Assembly (NCBI GenBank): GCA_964542765.1
Contig: CAZIVO010000028.1
Span: 1 to 34,955, forward strand
Source of the DNA: CAZIVO01 sp964542765
GTDB lineage: Bacteria > Planctomycetota > UBA1135 > UBA2386
Direction of reading: 5' to 3'
Length of the DNA: 34,955 nt
Shown here: in pieces, positions 1-8,268 of the stretch
Numbering within the stretch: position 1 is the first letter of the stretch
How the letters are laid out: every line of letters begins with the position of its first letter
Translations under genes and position numbers: made by a program
Notes under the pieces: model-generated
Told to the model about the DNA's origin: nothing
Seen by the model: only the letters and a program-made list of their open reading frames with translations
Database searches by the model: none

Positions 1-496
1 CCCATAGCTGGCGCGCTTGCCCGGTCTCGCCGAGTTCCCACTTCACAAGACCGAGCCGGTATCTCGCCTCCTGATCCAGTTCATCGGCTGCGAGCAGTTC
101 GCCCAGAACTGTCGATGATCGCTCGTAAAGCCCCTTGCGAGCCAAGGCTTGTGCGTAAAGGATCGAAAACCCTCGATGCTTGCTCTCATCTGCCGGAAGC
201 GCCTCGCAAGCCTTCACGATCTCGTCATAACCCCCGCGCCGTAACTTGATCCGAAGCAGGCCCTGATGCGCCGCCCGCAACTGCCCCGCCGTCGGCCGAT
301 CCTCCGGGGGCTCCTCCTCGTTGGCGAGATCAATTTCCTCGAAGACATTCTGAGCACGCGAAAGCCTACCTTGAAGCAGATACGACTCCGCCACCTCCAG
401 ATCCTCGGCATAGAAGTCATCCTGCGCCGAAGGGGCGGACGCGAGCAGCACTACCAGCAACAAGGGCAGTCTCATGAATTGCATTTTCGTCGCCAT
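1..496 (-). CDS. Secreted TPR-like repeat protein, N-terminal part (runs off left edge)
   Basis: About 165 codons of an open frame are visible and the C-terminus lies outside the window. The protein begins with a short n-region and a hydrophobic stretch (LPLLLVVLLASAPSAQ), a typical Sec signal peptide with likely cleavage after SAPSAQ. The mature part is helical and alternates small and charged residues (AESYLLQGRLSRAQNVFEEI, then a later helix pair around KGLYERSSTVLGELLAADEL), consistent with TPR-type repeats that mediate protein contacts. Three in-frame ATGs lie at 496, 484 and 475; none has a clear Shine-Dalgarno, so the exact start is open. It lies 134 bases downstream of the NtrC-type regulator on the same strand and could be co-transcribed with it. 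Function unknown. Confidence 0.7.
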   Translation of the reverse strand, partial: MATKMQFMRLPLLLVVLLASAPSAQDDFYAEDLEVAESYLLQGRLSRAQNVFEEIDLANEEEPPEDRPTAGQLRAAHQGLLRIKLRRGGYDEIVKACEALPADESKHRGFSILYAQALARKGLYERSSTVLGELLAADELDQEARYRLGLVKWELGETGQARQLW

Positions 497-549
497 GTTC
501 GCAGCGCACATCGCATCAATGTCGAGCAGACAGGTTTCTCTGTCCAGAG

Positions 550-566
550 CCTCTGCAAAACAGAGG
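550..566 (-). terminator. Small hairpin between the regulator gene and the TPR protein gene
   Basis: CCTCTG and CAGAGG form a perfect 6-base stem around a 5-base loop in the 134-base gap after the NtrC-type gene. No T-run follows on either strand, so an intrinsic terminator is doubtful. It could be a weak attenuator or an mRNA processing or stability element, or simply chance. Confidence 0.2.
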
Positions 567-630
567 GGGCGAGATCACCTTTACGCCCGGCGAGACAACC
601 CGCCCCACAAGCAACCAACAAAGGCACCAT

Positions 631-1983
631 CTAGAGTTCGAAATCTTTGATCTTTCGGTACAGAGTTCGCTCGCTGATTCCCATGGCCTTGGCCGCCTTG
701 ACCCTGTTGCCATCGGTCAACTCCAGATTGACTCGAATGTGGTTCTTCTCGACCTCCTCGGCAGATTTGCCCGCCAACCAACCCCATGGATCCTCACGTG
801 ATGGTCCTGGAGCCCAGATCTCCGGAGGAAGATCTCGCATCGTCAGGATGTTCCCACTGGATCGAACGATCATGCTCTCAATCGCATTGCGCAATTCGCG
901 AACATTGCCCGGCCAATCATACTGAACCAGAGCTACCAGAGCCTCTTGATCAATCGACTCCACATCCTTGCCATGCGCCTGTGTGAATTCAGTCATGAAG
1001 TGATCCACGAGCAGCTTGATATCACTGCGGCGCTCGGCCAGATCGGGGAGGTCGAGCGTCACAACCTTCAACCGGTAATAAAGATCTTCGCGAAACTCCC
1101 CGGCGGCAACCTTCGCATGCAAATCTGCATTGGTCGCAGCAACCACTCGCACATCCACGCTGCGCTGTTGGTTTGAGCCCAGGCGTGAAATCTCGCGCTC
1201 CTCGAGCACACGAAGAAACTTGATTTGTGTGGCCGGCGGCATCTCGCCAACTTCGTCGAGAAACAAGGTGCCACCATCGGCATACTCGAACTTGCCTTCC
1301 CGATCTCCCGCCGCCCCGGTGTAGGCACCTTTGACGTGGCCGAACAACTCGCTTTCGATTGTTCCCTCGGACAGGCCGCCACAATTGAGCGCCACAAAAG
1401 GGCGATCTCTCCGAGGCGAATACTTGTGGATCGCCCGTGCAACGAGCTCCTTTCCCGTTCCCGAAGAACCCAGAATCAGAACCGAAGCATTGGTCGGAGC
1501 GATCTGGCGCAACACATCCACGATGCGGCAAATCTTTTCGTCCTGCCCGATGATGCCCTCGAACCCGTAGCTCCGATCGACCTGGCTTCTCAGATCCTCG
1601 TAAGCAACATCCTTGCTGTGCTCGGCGAGGCACTTCTCCACCTTTGTGCGCAATTCCGCCAGATCGACAGGCTTCTCGATGTAGTAGGTCGCTCCCTTCT
1701 GCATCGCTTCCACAGCGACTTCTCGCCGATGATGCCCTGTCAGCATGATCACGCGACCTTGAGGATGACGGGACCGAGACTCCTCGAGCACCGCGAATCC
1801 ATCGCTACCACGCATCACTATATCGGTGACCACGACGGCGAAGCGCCGCTCACGCAGACGCTCAAGCGCTTCAGCGCCACCCGCTGCAGCAGTGATCTCG
1901 ACCGGCAAAGACTCCAGAGCCTCGGTCAAGGTCGCCAGCAAGGGCTCATCATCGTCAACGAGAAGAATCGGGTCCGTCGTCAC
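631..1983 (-). CDS. NtrC-family sigma-54-dependent response regulator
   Basis: This 450-residue protein has the full NtrC architecture. The receiver domain (about 1-120) has the acidic pocket DDD at 10-12, phospho-acceptor D54, T82 and K104 (EKP). The AAA+ sigma-54 interaction domain follows (about 140-375), with Walker A GSSGTGKE at 172-179, the sigma-54 contact loop GAYTGA at 219-224 (canonical GAFTGA, Phe to Tyr) and Walker B GGTLFLDEVGEM from 237. It ends in a Fis-type helix-turn-helix (about 420-450, with KAAKAMGISERTLYRKI). It should activate RNA polymerase holding sigma-54 once phosphorylated. The start is GTG, overlapping the kinase stop by 4 bases, with AGGAGG just upstream, so kinase and regulator are translationally coupled. 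Targets are not shown directly; the gspD promoter candidate in this window is one possibility. Confidence 0.93.
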   Translation of the reverse strand: MTTDPILLVDDDEPLLATLTEALESLPVEITAAAGGAEALERLRERRFAVVVTDIVMRGSDGFAVLEESRSRHPQGRVIMLTGHHRREVAVEAMQKGATYYIEKPVDLAELRTKVEKCLAEHSKDVAYEDLRSQVDRSYGFEGIIGQDEKICRIVDVLRQIAPTNASVLILGSSGTGKELVARAIHKYSPRRDRPFVALNCGGLSEGTIESELFGHVKGAYTGAAGDREGKFEYADGGTLFLDEVGEMPPATQIKFLRVLEEREISRLGSNQQRSVDVRVVAATNADLHAKVAAGEFREDLYYRLKVVTLDLPDLAERRSDIKLLVDHFMTEFTQAHGKDVESIDQEALVALVQYDWPGNVRELRNAIESMIVRSSGNILTMRDLPPEIWAPGPSREDPWGWLAGKSAEEVEKNHIRVNLELTDGNRVKAAKAMGISERTLYRKIKDFEL

Positions 1984-2714
1984 TCTTCCTCCTCATGTGC
2001 ACCAGAGGATGCTTTTATATTGGTCGGCAGCGTGATCGTGAATTGCGTCCCCTTCCCGGGTTCCGAACTCACCGCAATCGTTCCACCGTGCCCTTCAACA
2101 ATCCCGCGTGCAATAGACAAGCCCAGCCCGCTACCAGCTTTCTTGGTGCTGAAGTAAGGCGTGAAAGCCCTTTTCAGTGCATCAGCATCCATGCCATCTC
2201 CGGTATCCGTAACTTGCACGAGGATGTCCACGTCCCGCCGACGTGTAGCGACCATGATCTCACCGCCCTGCGAACAGGCATCTTGAGCATTGAGCAGCAA
2301 GTTCACCATGACTTGCCGAAACTGGTCAGAGTCTATTCTGATCTGGCCGACTCCCTCACCAGGAAAGAAGCGCAACTCGATTCCCTTGACCTCGGCCTCC
2401 GGCACGGCGAATTCCACAATACTGTCGAGCAACCCATTCAAACCCACAGATGACAGGCAGATCGCTGGACGCCGCGCATACCGCAAAAACTCCTCCAGGA
2501 TCAACTGCAATCGCTTGACCTCGCCCTCAACCACGGTCAGACGCTTGTGGGTTCGTTTGTCGCGAGGAGTTTCCGCTTTCAGAAAGTCCTCCTTGACCAA
2601 CTGCAGGTTGAGCCCGATGGTCGAGAGCGGGTTACGAATCTCATGGGCAAATCCCGCAACCAAGCTGCCCAGTTGCGCCAGTTTCTCCGCCGGACTCTGT
2701 TTCTCCTCAGTCAT
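1980..2714 (-). CDS. Soluble sensor histidine kinase lacking a recognisable sensor domain
   Basis: At 244 residues this is a bare kinase core. The HisKA H-box is near the N-terminus (GFAHEIRNPL, phospho-acceptor H24), followed by the HATPase domain with N-box (VMVNLLLNAQDA), G1 box (DTGDGMD) and G2 box (GSGLGLSIARGIVEGHGG). No membrane segment, PAS or GAF domain precedes the H-box, and an in-frame TAG lies 9 bases before the ATG, so no longer start exists. The signal must come from a partner protein, as in NtrB-like or chemotaxis-like arrangements. Family knowledge suggests it phosphorylates the NtrC-type regulator encoded immediately downstream (4-base overlap). The upstream 84-base gap is divergent from the Sua5 fusion gene. 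Confidence 0.9.
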   Translation of the reverse strand: MTEEKQSPAEKLAQLGSLVAGFAHEIRNPLSTIGLNLQLVKEDFLKAETPRDKRTHKRLTVVEGEVKRLQLILEEFLRYARRPAICLSSVGLNGLLDSIVEFAVPEAEVKGIELRFFPGEGVGQIRIDSDQFRQVMVNLLLNAQDACSQGGEIMVATRRRDVDILVQVTDTGDGMDADALKRAFTPYFSTKKAGSGLGLSIARGIVEGHGGTIAVSSEPGKGTQFTITLPTNIKASSGAHEEEE

Positions 2715-2798
2715 CAGTTTCTACCGTCCACCACCCGCAGCTACCGCAATCAACGGCAGCCAACTGTCTACTGAATAGCTGACGGCTGGGGGCTGTTC

Positions 2799-3902
2799 GT
2801 GTCAAACATACCATTGCGACAGATCAAGCTCTCCCCCACACAAGTCGACCCCTCCCTGGTAAGGGAAGCGGTCGATGCCATCCGCAAAGGCGACCGCGTG
2901 GTCCTGCCAACGGAAACGGTCTATGGCCTTGTTGCACTGCCAGGGGACGATCTCAGCATCGCCCGCCTGCGCCAGACCAAGCAGCGCCCACCCGAACAAA
3001 AACTCACCCACCACATCTCCGATCGGACACAACTTGAGAAATTTGCCTGCTCACCACTCCCATATGTCGAACGCTTGCTGGCTCGGTTTTGGCCAGGCCC
3101 CCTGACAGTCGTGCTCAACGCGCTCGATGGCGGCACTGTCGGCCTTCGCGTACCCGCCCAGCCCTTCACTCAAGCCGTCATCAAAGAACTCGGGGGCAGC
3201 ATTTTCTTGTCCAGCGTCAATGTCAGTGGCGAGAAACCCCTGCTGTCTGCAGACGAGATCGCCACCGAATTCCCCGACATCGACGTCATCTTCGATGCCG
3301 GGCCTCCCCATCTCGGTATCGCATCAACGGTGGTCCGCCTCACTGGCCCGGAACCTGAAGTCTTGCGCGAAGGCATCCTCGACCGAAACGACATTGCCAA
3401 GACCATCGCCACGACCATCATCTTCGTCTGCTCTGGAAATACCTGCCGCTCGCCCATCGCCGAAGGCGCCGCCAAGAGCCAGATCGCCGAGCGATTGAAC
3501 AGCGAAGTGGGCGACCTTCTGGCGCGCCGAATCAACGTCGAAAGCGCCGGGATCAGCGCCTTCGCCGGACTACCTGCCAGCCAGAACGCAATCGCCGCCG
3601 CTGCCGATATAGGGGTCGATCTCAGCAAACACCGAGCAACACCCCTGTCCGTTGGCGACATCTTCCGTGCGTCGGCAATTTACTGCCTGGCCTCCCACCA
3701 CTACCAACATGTCAAGAACATCGCGCATGACCACGACAACAAGGTGAAGCTGCTACGAAAAGACGGGGCTGACATCCAAGACCCTTTCGGATCCCAACTT
3801 GAAACCTATCAGCAGGCCAGGGATCAAATCGTCGAAGCGCTCTCGGAGCGCAAATCCGAAATCCTTGCTCTGTTCGACCTCGACGCCGAGCAAAAGGGCT
3901 GA
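2799..3902 (+). CDS. Fusion: threonylcarbamoyl-AMP synthase (Sua5/YrdC) + low-molecular-weight protein phosphatase
   Basis: Residues 1 to about 200 form a YrdC domain, which makes threonylcarbamoyl-adenylate from threonine, bicarbonate and ATP for the t6A37 tRNA modification. Visible motifs are the LPTETVYGLVAL strand, the TKQRP basic segment and SSVNVSGE (canonical S.AN.SG). Residues about 205-367 form a low-molecular-weight tyrosine-phosphatase-type domain with the P-loop CSGNTCRS (nucleophile C211, R217) and the general-acid DP pair at 328-329. The P-loop has Thr at 215, where B. subtilis YwlE has the Thr linked to phospho-arginine specificity and tyrosine phosphatases usually have Ile. 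In B. subtilis the two functions lie close together as ywlC and ywlE; here they are fused. The start is GTG with a G-rich Shine-Dalgarno (GGGGG at 2788-2792). The gene converges with lpxD, leaving 7 bases between them. Confidence 0.9.
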   Translation: MSNIPLRQIKLSPTQVDPSLVREAVDAIRKGDRVVLPTETVYGLVALPGDDLSIARLRQTKQRPPEQKLTHHISDRTQLEKFACSPLPYVERLLARFWPGPLTVVLNALDGGTVGLRVPAQPFTQAVIKELGGSIFLSSVNVSGEKPLLSADEIATEFPDIDVIFDAGPPHLGIASTVVRLTGPEPEVLREGILDRNDIAKTIATTIIFVCSGNTCRSPIAEGAAKSQIAERLNSEVGDLLARRINVESAGISAFAGLPASQNAIAAAADIGVDLSKHRATPLSVGDIFRASAIYCLASHHYQHVKNIAHDHDNKVKLLRKDGADIQDPFGSQLETYQQARDQIVEALSERKSEILALFDLDAEQKG

Positions 3903-3909
3903 ACTCCCA

Positions 3910-4926
3910 TCACAAGCCGACTCGGCGCTTGAGTTCCTTCACCTCTGCGTGAATGTCTATCAGCTGCTCATGCGAACGCATACCACGCAGCCAACGACGC
4001 TTCTCGAGCACGGGGTACCCCATGTAATCTCCCGGCTCCTTCAAATCGCGGATGATCACCGAAGCACCACCGACACGTACGTCCGCGCCAATTTTCAGGT
4101 GACCACTACAGACCACATGGCCACCGATGACAGACCGATCACCCACCTCGGTGCTCCCCGAGAATGCGCTGCAGCCAGCCACCACGACATCCTCGCCGAT
4201 CTGGCAGTTGTGCCCGACCATGACGAGGTTGTCGAGTTTGCTCCCACGACCAATCCGCGTCACGTTCAAGGCACCACGGTCGATCGCCGTATTCGCACCA
4301 ACCTCGACATCATCCTCGATGACCACCGTGCCCAGTTGCGGGAACTTGACATAGCGCCCGCTTCGTTCGCGGGCATAGCCAAATCCATCAGCGCCGATGA
4401 CACAGCCACCGTGCAGGACCACACGATCGCCCAAGGTCACGCCGGGATAGAGGATCACCCCAGGATATAGAACGCAATCCTTGCCGATACTGCAGCCCTC
4501 ACCAAGCACCACCCCCGGCTTGCAGACAGTGCCGCTACCGATCGAAACTCCCGACTCCACCACGCAACGCGGGCCTATCTCGACCGGTTCCTCGAGCCTG
4601 GCGCTCTCATCGATCCATGCCGATTCGTGCAAGGAATGCTGGGCCGCTCGTGGCAACGGATGGAACCAAAGGGCAACCTTCGCAAACGATGCATACACGC
4701 TGTCCACGACAATCAAGCTGGCAGGAGATTCGATCATCCTCTTGACGATGAGAGCCCCCGCACCAGTCGTCTTTGCTGCCGACTCCAACTTTACATCGTT
4801 GAGGAACCCAATCTGCTCAGGCCCGGCCATCCTCAAGTCGCACACACCCGTGATCGGCCGATCTGGATCACCATGGGCCACGCCACCCACCAACTCCGCC
4901 AATGCCCCAACAGTTGTTTCTGCCAT
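3910..4926 (-). CDS. lpxD: UDP-3-O-acylglucosamine N-acyltransferase LpxD
   Basis: LpxD transfers an N-linked hydroxyacyl chain from acyl-ACP to UDP-3-O-acyl-glucosamine, the third step of lipid A synthesis, in the cytoplasm. The 338-residue protein has an N-terminal uridine-binding domain (about 1-100), then a long left-handed beta-helix of hexapeptide repeats (about 101-310) and a helical tail. Family landmarks are GADGFGY at 178-184, DRGAL from 217 and the segment NLVMVGHNCQIG, whose His at about 239 is the catalytic base. I place the start at the internal ATG at 4926: GAGGAA lies 10 bases upstream and the length matches the family. A longer frame to 4971 adds 15 residues without homologous character. 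It is the last gene of the ptsN-like, spermidine-synthase-like, lpxD run. Confidence 0.93.
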   Translation of the reverse strand: MAETTVGALAELVGGVAHGDPDRPITGVCDLRMAGPEQIGFLNDVKLESAAKTTGAGALIVKRMIESPASLIVVDSVYASFAKVALWFHPLPRAAQHSLHESAWIDESARLEEPVEIGPRCVVESGVSIGSGTVCKPGVVLGEGCSIGKDCVLYPGVILYPGVTLGDRVVLHGGCVIGADGFGYARERSGRYVKFPQLGTVVIEDDVEVGANTAIDRGALNVTRIGRGSKLDNLVMVGHNCQIGEDVVVAGCSAFSGSTEVGDRSVIGGHVVCSGHLKIGADVRVGGASVIIRDLKEPGDYMGYPVLEKRRWLRGMRSHEQLIDIHAEVKELKRRVGL

Positions 4927-4936
4927 GACTATTTCG

Positions 4937-4942
4937 TTCCTC
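4937..4942 (-). promoter_or_regulatory. Ribosome-binding site that fixes the lpxD start
   Basis: GAGGAA on the minus strand sits 10 bases before the ATG at 4926, supporting this start over the upstream in-frame start at 4971. Confidence 0.55.
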
Positions 4943-4949
4943 GAGTAGT

Positions 4950-4964
4950 CCGGCCCAAGGCCGG
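4950..4964. other. Short inverted repeat in the lpxD leader
   Basis: CCGGCC-CAA-GGCCGG is a perfect 6-base stem with a 3-base loop, lying in the 162-base gap between the spermidine-synthase-like gene and lpxD, just upstream of the lpxD ribosome-binding site. It could reduce read-through or mark a processing site. It has no T-run, and the rest of the gap (4965-5088) shows nothing I recognise. Confidence 0.25.
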
Positions 4965-5088
4965 CAGCCACAGGCTAAGGCCTGAACCATGGTCCACGCC
5001 ACATCTCCACCGAGACTCTGCGTCTATCAGTAAATCGTCATCAGACGACGCTCTACAGCTGACCACGCCAGCCCAGGCCCGAAAGAGC

Positions 5089-8000
5089 CTATCGTCGCAA
5101 GCCCTCCGCGATGGACCTTCGTCTGGCCTCGCTCCACAGCGGATCAAAATCGATCCCGAAGGCACGCTTGCATGCCACTCCCGCAGCGCTTCGAACCTCG
5201 AGGTCACGGTCCATCAGGAGTTCGGCGATCAACTCGCCCACGCCGCCACCGGAACGATCCTCGAGCACCGCCAGCAAGCTGAGCTTGTCACCCTTCTCGC
5301 CACTCGCCATCGCGGCCACCGGCAGGGGCATCGGCAAGCCCTCGCCCCACAGGCTCAAAATTTCCTCACGGACCGAGCCGCCTCTCGCCAGGACCCGCAC
5401 CGTCGCCTCGTCGAGCAAGGCGGGATCGAGGAGAGGCAAGAAGGCTGCCCGCTCCATCCCCGTGAAGGCGCGTCGGCTCAGAACCTCCATCAAGGCCCAG
5501 GCGCATCGAGAGGGAAAGGCCGCCGCATAATCCTGTCCGCGACGGCGACCGGAACTCACGATCTCGGCAAGTTCACGCCCACGGGGTAAGTGGCCCAGGC
5601 GATCGAGCGGACCATTGCCGGGTTCCACCCTTCCCGAATTCACACCGCCGGCAGGGTCATTCGCCTGAATACGCGCGTACTCGCGATGCAGGATCACCGA
5701 ACCCGGCGCCAGCGAACGGGCGTGCAACAACTCCGCCCGTGCGCGCTCACCCGCCAGACGCGCCAGATCCGCGAGAGCAAGCTGACGATTCAAAGCTGCC
5801 TCTGCCACCTCGGCAGATGCATGCTCCAGGAGCCAAGCATGCTCGCGAGCAGCATCCTCGGCCAAGATCAAGTAGTAGCGGGACTCCGCCTGTGCACGCA
5901 GCCCGCGCAAGCGAGCGCGCACGGATTCAGCCACGACAACATCACCCAAAAGCCCTTCCCTGCTCGATGCAACGAGTTCTCTCAATTGCTCCAGATAGGT
6001 TGGATAGAAGGAAAGTTTGGCGCCCGCGTCCCAGTAACCTATCCGCTCGAGGAACGGGCGATCGTCACGCAAAATCGACGCGGAATCCGAGATGCCCTCG
6101 ACGCCTTCGGCCAGCAAGGCCACCTGGAGATCGATCGGTCGCGCCAGACCGGTAGCGTGCAAAGCCTGCTGCGCAGCGATCGGCAAGCTCTTGAATCGCT
6201 GCTCCAGCCAATCAGCATCGGGAAGATGTTTCTGACGGGATCCGACCAGGAGCGTCGCCTGATCGATCAACCACACGGAATGGTGTGGGAAGCTGCGAGC
6301 GAAAGTAGCGAGGAGAGTCGCGAAGAACTCCGCCGGCATCCCATGCGTGGGGACCCACTGCACCAGCAAGCCCTCCTCGCTGAGCGCCCGTCCGGCGAGG
6401 GTATAGAACTCTTCGGTGTAGAGAGGAACCGTGCCCGGGGCGTATGGCAACAAGGGCTCCATGGTGACCAGATCCAGCGAGGCTGGCTTCTGCATGGCGA
6501 GAAACCGGCGACCATCGGCCACATGCACTCGCGTCCTGGAGTCCTTGCGCCAAGCAGGTTGCTGCAGCACCGCATGGACAGGGCCATCGCTGCTGAAATA
6601 CGGAGCGAGTTCCAGTACCGCAGGTGAAATTTCAACGACATCGATCACCTCGGGGTCCGACCACTCTCGAACCGCAGCCGCGGTGGTGCCGGTACCGAGT
6701 GCGATGATGGCAACCCGGCGCAATCCATCACGAAGCAGGAAGGGCAGATGACCCAGCGCCTTCATGTAATCCGTTCCCGGCCCCGTCTCAGCCGCCCTGA
6801 ACTCATCGGTGAACAGCAGCATGCTGTGGCGCTTCTGGTCATAGACCACCGAGGCCGTCGTCGTATTGTCCGTTCGGTGTGCCAGATAGCGATACGCATC
6901 GGGTCGATCATGGCGCGAACCCCTGATCGGCGACTCAACATCGAGGAGACTGCCTGCACCTCCCACTCCCGACAAGGCCAGCAAGGGCACGCTGATGGCC
7001 ACTACTCGCACGCCCCAACCACCGCCCTTCCACAGCGGAAAGAGCACGGCCACGGCGATCAGGGGCGGCGTCAGGACGAAGAACCCTTCCGGCCATACAG
7101 CCGGGAACAGCTGACCGACCGAGTACCCCCCCAGCACCGAACCCAGCCCTTGCCAGAAGAAGAGTCGCCCGGCCCGCGCAACCCGTGAACCTGTTCCGTC
7201 CGAACAGGACAAACAAAGGGGAATGACCGCCCCCAAGAACAGGCAAGTCGGTCCAGCCGCTACCGCGGATGCCAGCAGAATACGCAGGTGCATACCGGCC
7301 TCGGAATGAACAGAAGTCTGCGCCAAGGCCTGTGCACCCCATTCATGGAACCCCAGGTTGGCCGCCAGACAAGCCATCGCCACCGCGACCGCTGGAGCCC
7401 GGCGACCGAGCAAACGCTCCATCGGGCCCGCGAGCAATGCTGCCCCTAGCGTCAGTCCGATCAGACAGGCAGCCAGAACACCTGAGAGTGTCGGTGCAAA
7501 ACCTTCGAGAAAGAAGGGCAGGCGGCGCAGCCATAGCAGTTCGAAGCCCAAGATGGCGAAACCGGACACGAAGGCCAGAACAGCAGTACCAGGGCCCAGG
7601 GCAACCGGCACTGCATCGCCCTTGTCTCTACCTCCCCTCGACTCACGCAGCGCCGGCCACGCCAGGCAAAGCGCGGCGAGACCGTAAGCGGCCGCGCTCG
7701 ACCAACATGAAACGGTCAGCCCCCACGTGGGAATACAGACATGGCCTCCCAACAGGCACGCAGCAACGGACCCAAGTAAATTGGCAGCGACCACCAACCC
7801 CTGCCGCCAAGCTCCAGCAGAGAGCCCGGCGAAGAGTTGCGGGAAGGCCATCCCCATCAAGAGCGCTGGCAAACCAGGAGAAAGGAGCACGAGCACCATT
7901 CCTGAGATGCCTGTCGCCGGCCGTGCGTCGCGGATCCAGGGATCGGTCAGCAAGAGCAACCCGGCGACTCCCGCATAAAGCAAAGCCGCCCGTGCCAGCG

Positions 8001-8199
8001 GACCTCGACAAGAAGCAGCCGCTCGCGCAGCCATGAGCCCCCCCAGCCCCAGCCCGAGAAGAAAGATCGAGAGGACCAAAGCTGACGCCTCCGCAGTATT
8101 CCCGAGCAAGGAACCGTGCCGCCGAACAAGCACCATTTCGGCGAGCAAGCCGGCGAATCCGGCCAGAGCTGCTGCGAGGTGGATCATGGGCGAGAGCAC
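5089..8199 (-). CDS. Large polytopic membrane protein with a spermidine-synthase-like domain and helical/HEAT-like tail
   Basis: The protein has 1036 residues. Residues 1 to about 420 are a series of hydrophobic helices separated by short Arg-rich loops, about a dozen membrane spans with MFS-like character. A spermidine-synthase-type Rossmann domain follows (about 440-720), with the nucleotide loop ALGTGTTAAA near 500, the acidic VVEIS strand end and HVADGRRFL. At the usual catalytic aspartate (DSSDP-like) it reads TMEPLLPYAPG, a form I associate with membrane-fused homologues, so aminopropyl transfer is uncertain. The C-terminal 250 residues are helical, TPR-like at about 780-860, and end in a HEAT-like unit (DRDLEVRSAAGVACKRAFG). 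The frame opens with GTG at 8199 (GGGAGG only 2 bases before it); the ATG at 8187 is an alternative. It lies 69 bases after the EIIA gene. Confidence 0.8.
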   Translation of the reverse strand: MLSPMIHLAAALAGFAGLLAEMVLVRRHGSLLGNTAEASALVLSIFLLGLGLGGLMAARAAASCRGPLARAALLYAGVAGLLLLTDPWIRDARPATGISGMVLVLLSPGLPALLMGMAFPQLFAGLSAGAWRQGLVVAANLLGSVAACLLGGHVCIPTWGLTVSCWSSAAAYGLAALCLAWPALRESRGGRDKGDAVPVALGPGTAVLAFVSGFAILGFELLWLRRLPFFLEGFAPTLSGVLAACLIGLTLGAALLAGPMERLLGRRAPAVAVAMACLAANLGFHEWGAQALAQTSVHSEAGMHLRILLASAVAAGPTCLFLGAVIPLCLSCSDGTGSRVARAGRLFFWQGLGSVLGGYSVGQLFPAVWPEGFFVLTPPLIAVAVLFPLWKGGGWGVRVVAISVPLLALSGVGGAGSLLDVESPIRGSRHDRPDAYRYLAHRTDNTTTASVVYDQKRHSMLLFTDEFRAAETGPGTDYMKALGHLPFLLRDGLRRVAIIALGTGTTAAAVREWSDPEVIDVVEISPAVLELAPYFSSDGPVHAVLQQPAWRKDSRTRVHVADGRRFLAMQKPASLDLVTMEPLLPYAPGTVPLYTEEFYTLAGRALSEEGLLVQWVPTHGMPAEFFATLLATFARSFPHHSVWLIDQATLLVGSRQKHLPDADWLEQRFKSLPIAAQQALHATGLARPIDLQVALLAEGVEGISDSASILRDDRPFLERIGYWDAGAKLSFYPTYLEQLRELVASSREGLLGDVVVAESVRARLRGLRAQAESRYYLILAEDAAREHAWLLEHASAEVAEAALNRQLALADLARLAGERARAELLHARSLAPGSVILHREYARIQANDPAGGVNSGRVEPGNGPLDRLGHLPRGRELAEIVSSGRRRGQDYAAAFPSRCAWALMEVLSRRAFTGMERAAFLPLLDPALLDEATVRVLARGGSVREEILSLWGEGLPMPLPVAAMASGEKGDKLSLLAVLEDRSGGGVGELIAELLMDRDLEVRSAAGVACKRAFGIDFDPLWSEARRRSIAEGLRR

Positions 8200-8268
8200 A
8201 TCCTCCCGGAAATGCCCCCCCGCAGAAAGCCCGCAGGCCGATGCGAAGGGGAGGTTGGCGGGCGGTGC

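Noticed and set aside
1225..2157. 310-residue open frame antisense to the NtrC-type and kinase genes
   Set aside because: It covers two well-supported genes on the other strand and shows no recognisable domain.
2746..2763. Sigma-54-like sequence (TTGGC and TTGC) before the kinase gene
   Set aside because: GG and GC are 12 bases apart instead of the required 10.
5590..6627. 345-residue open frame antisense to the spermidine-synthase-like gene
   Set aside because: Shadow of the real gene; low-complexity composition and no motif.
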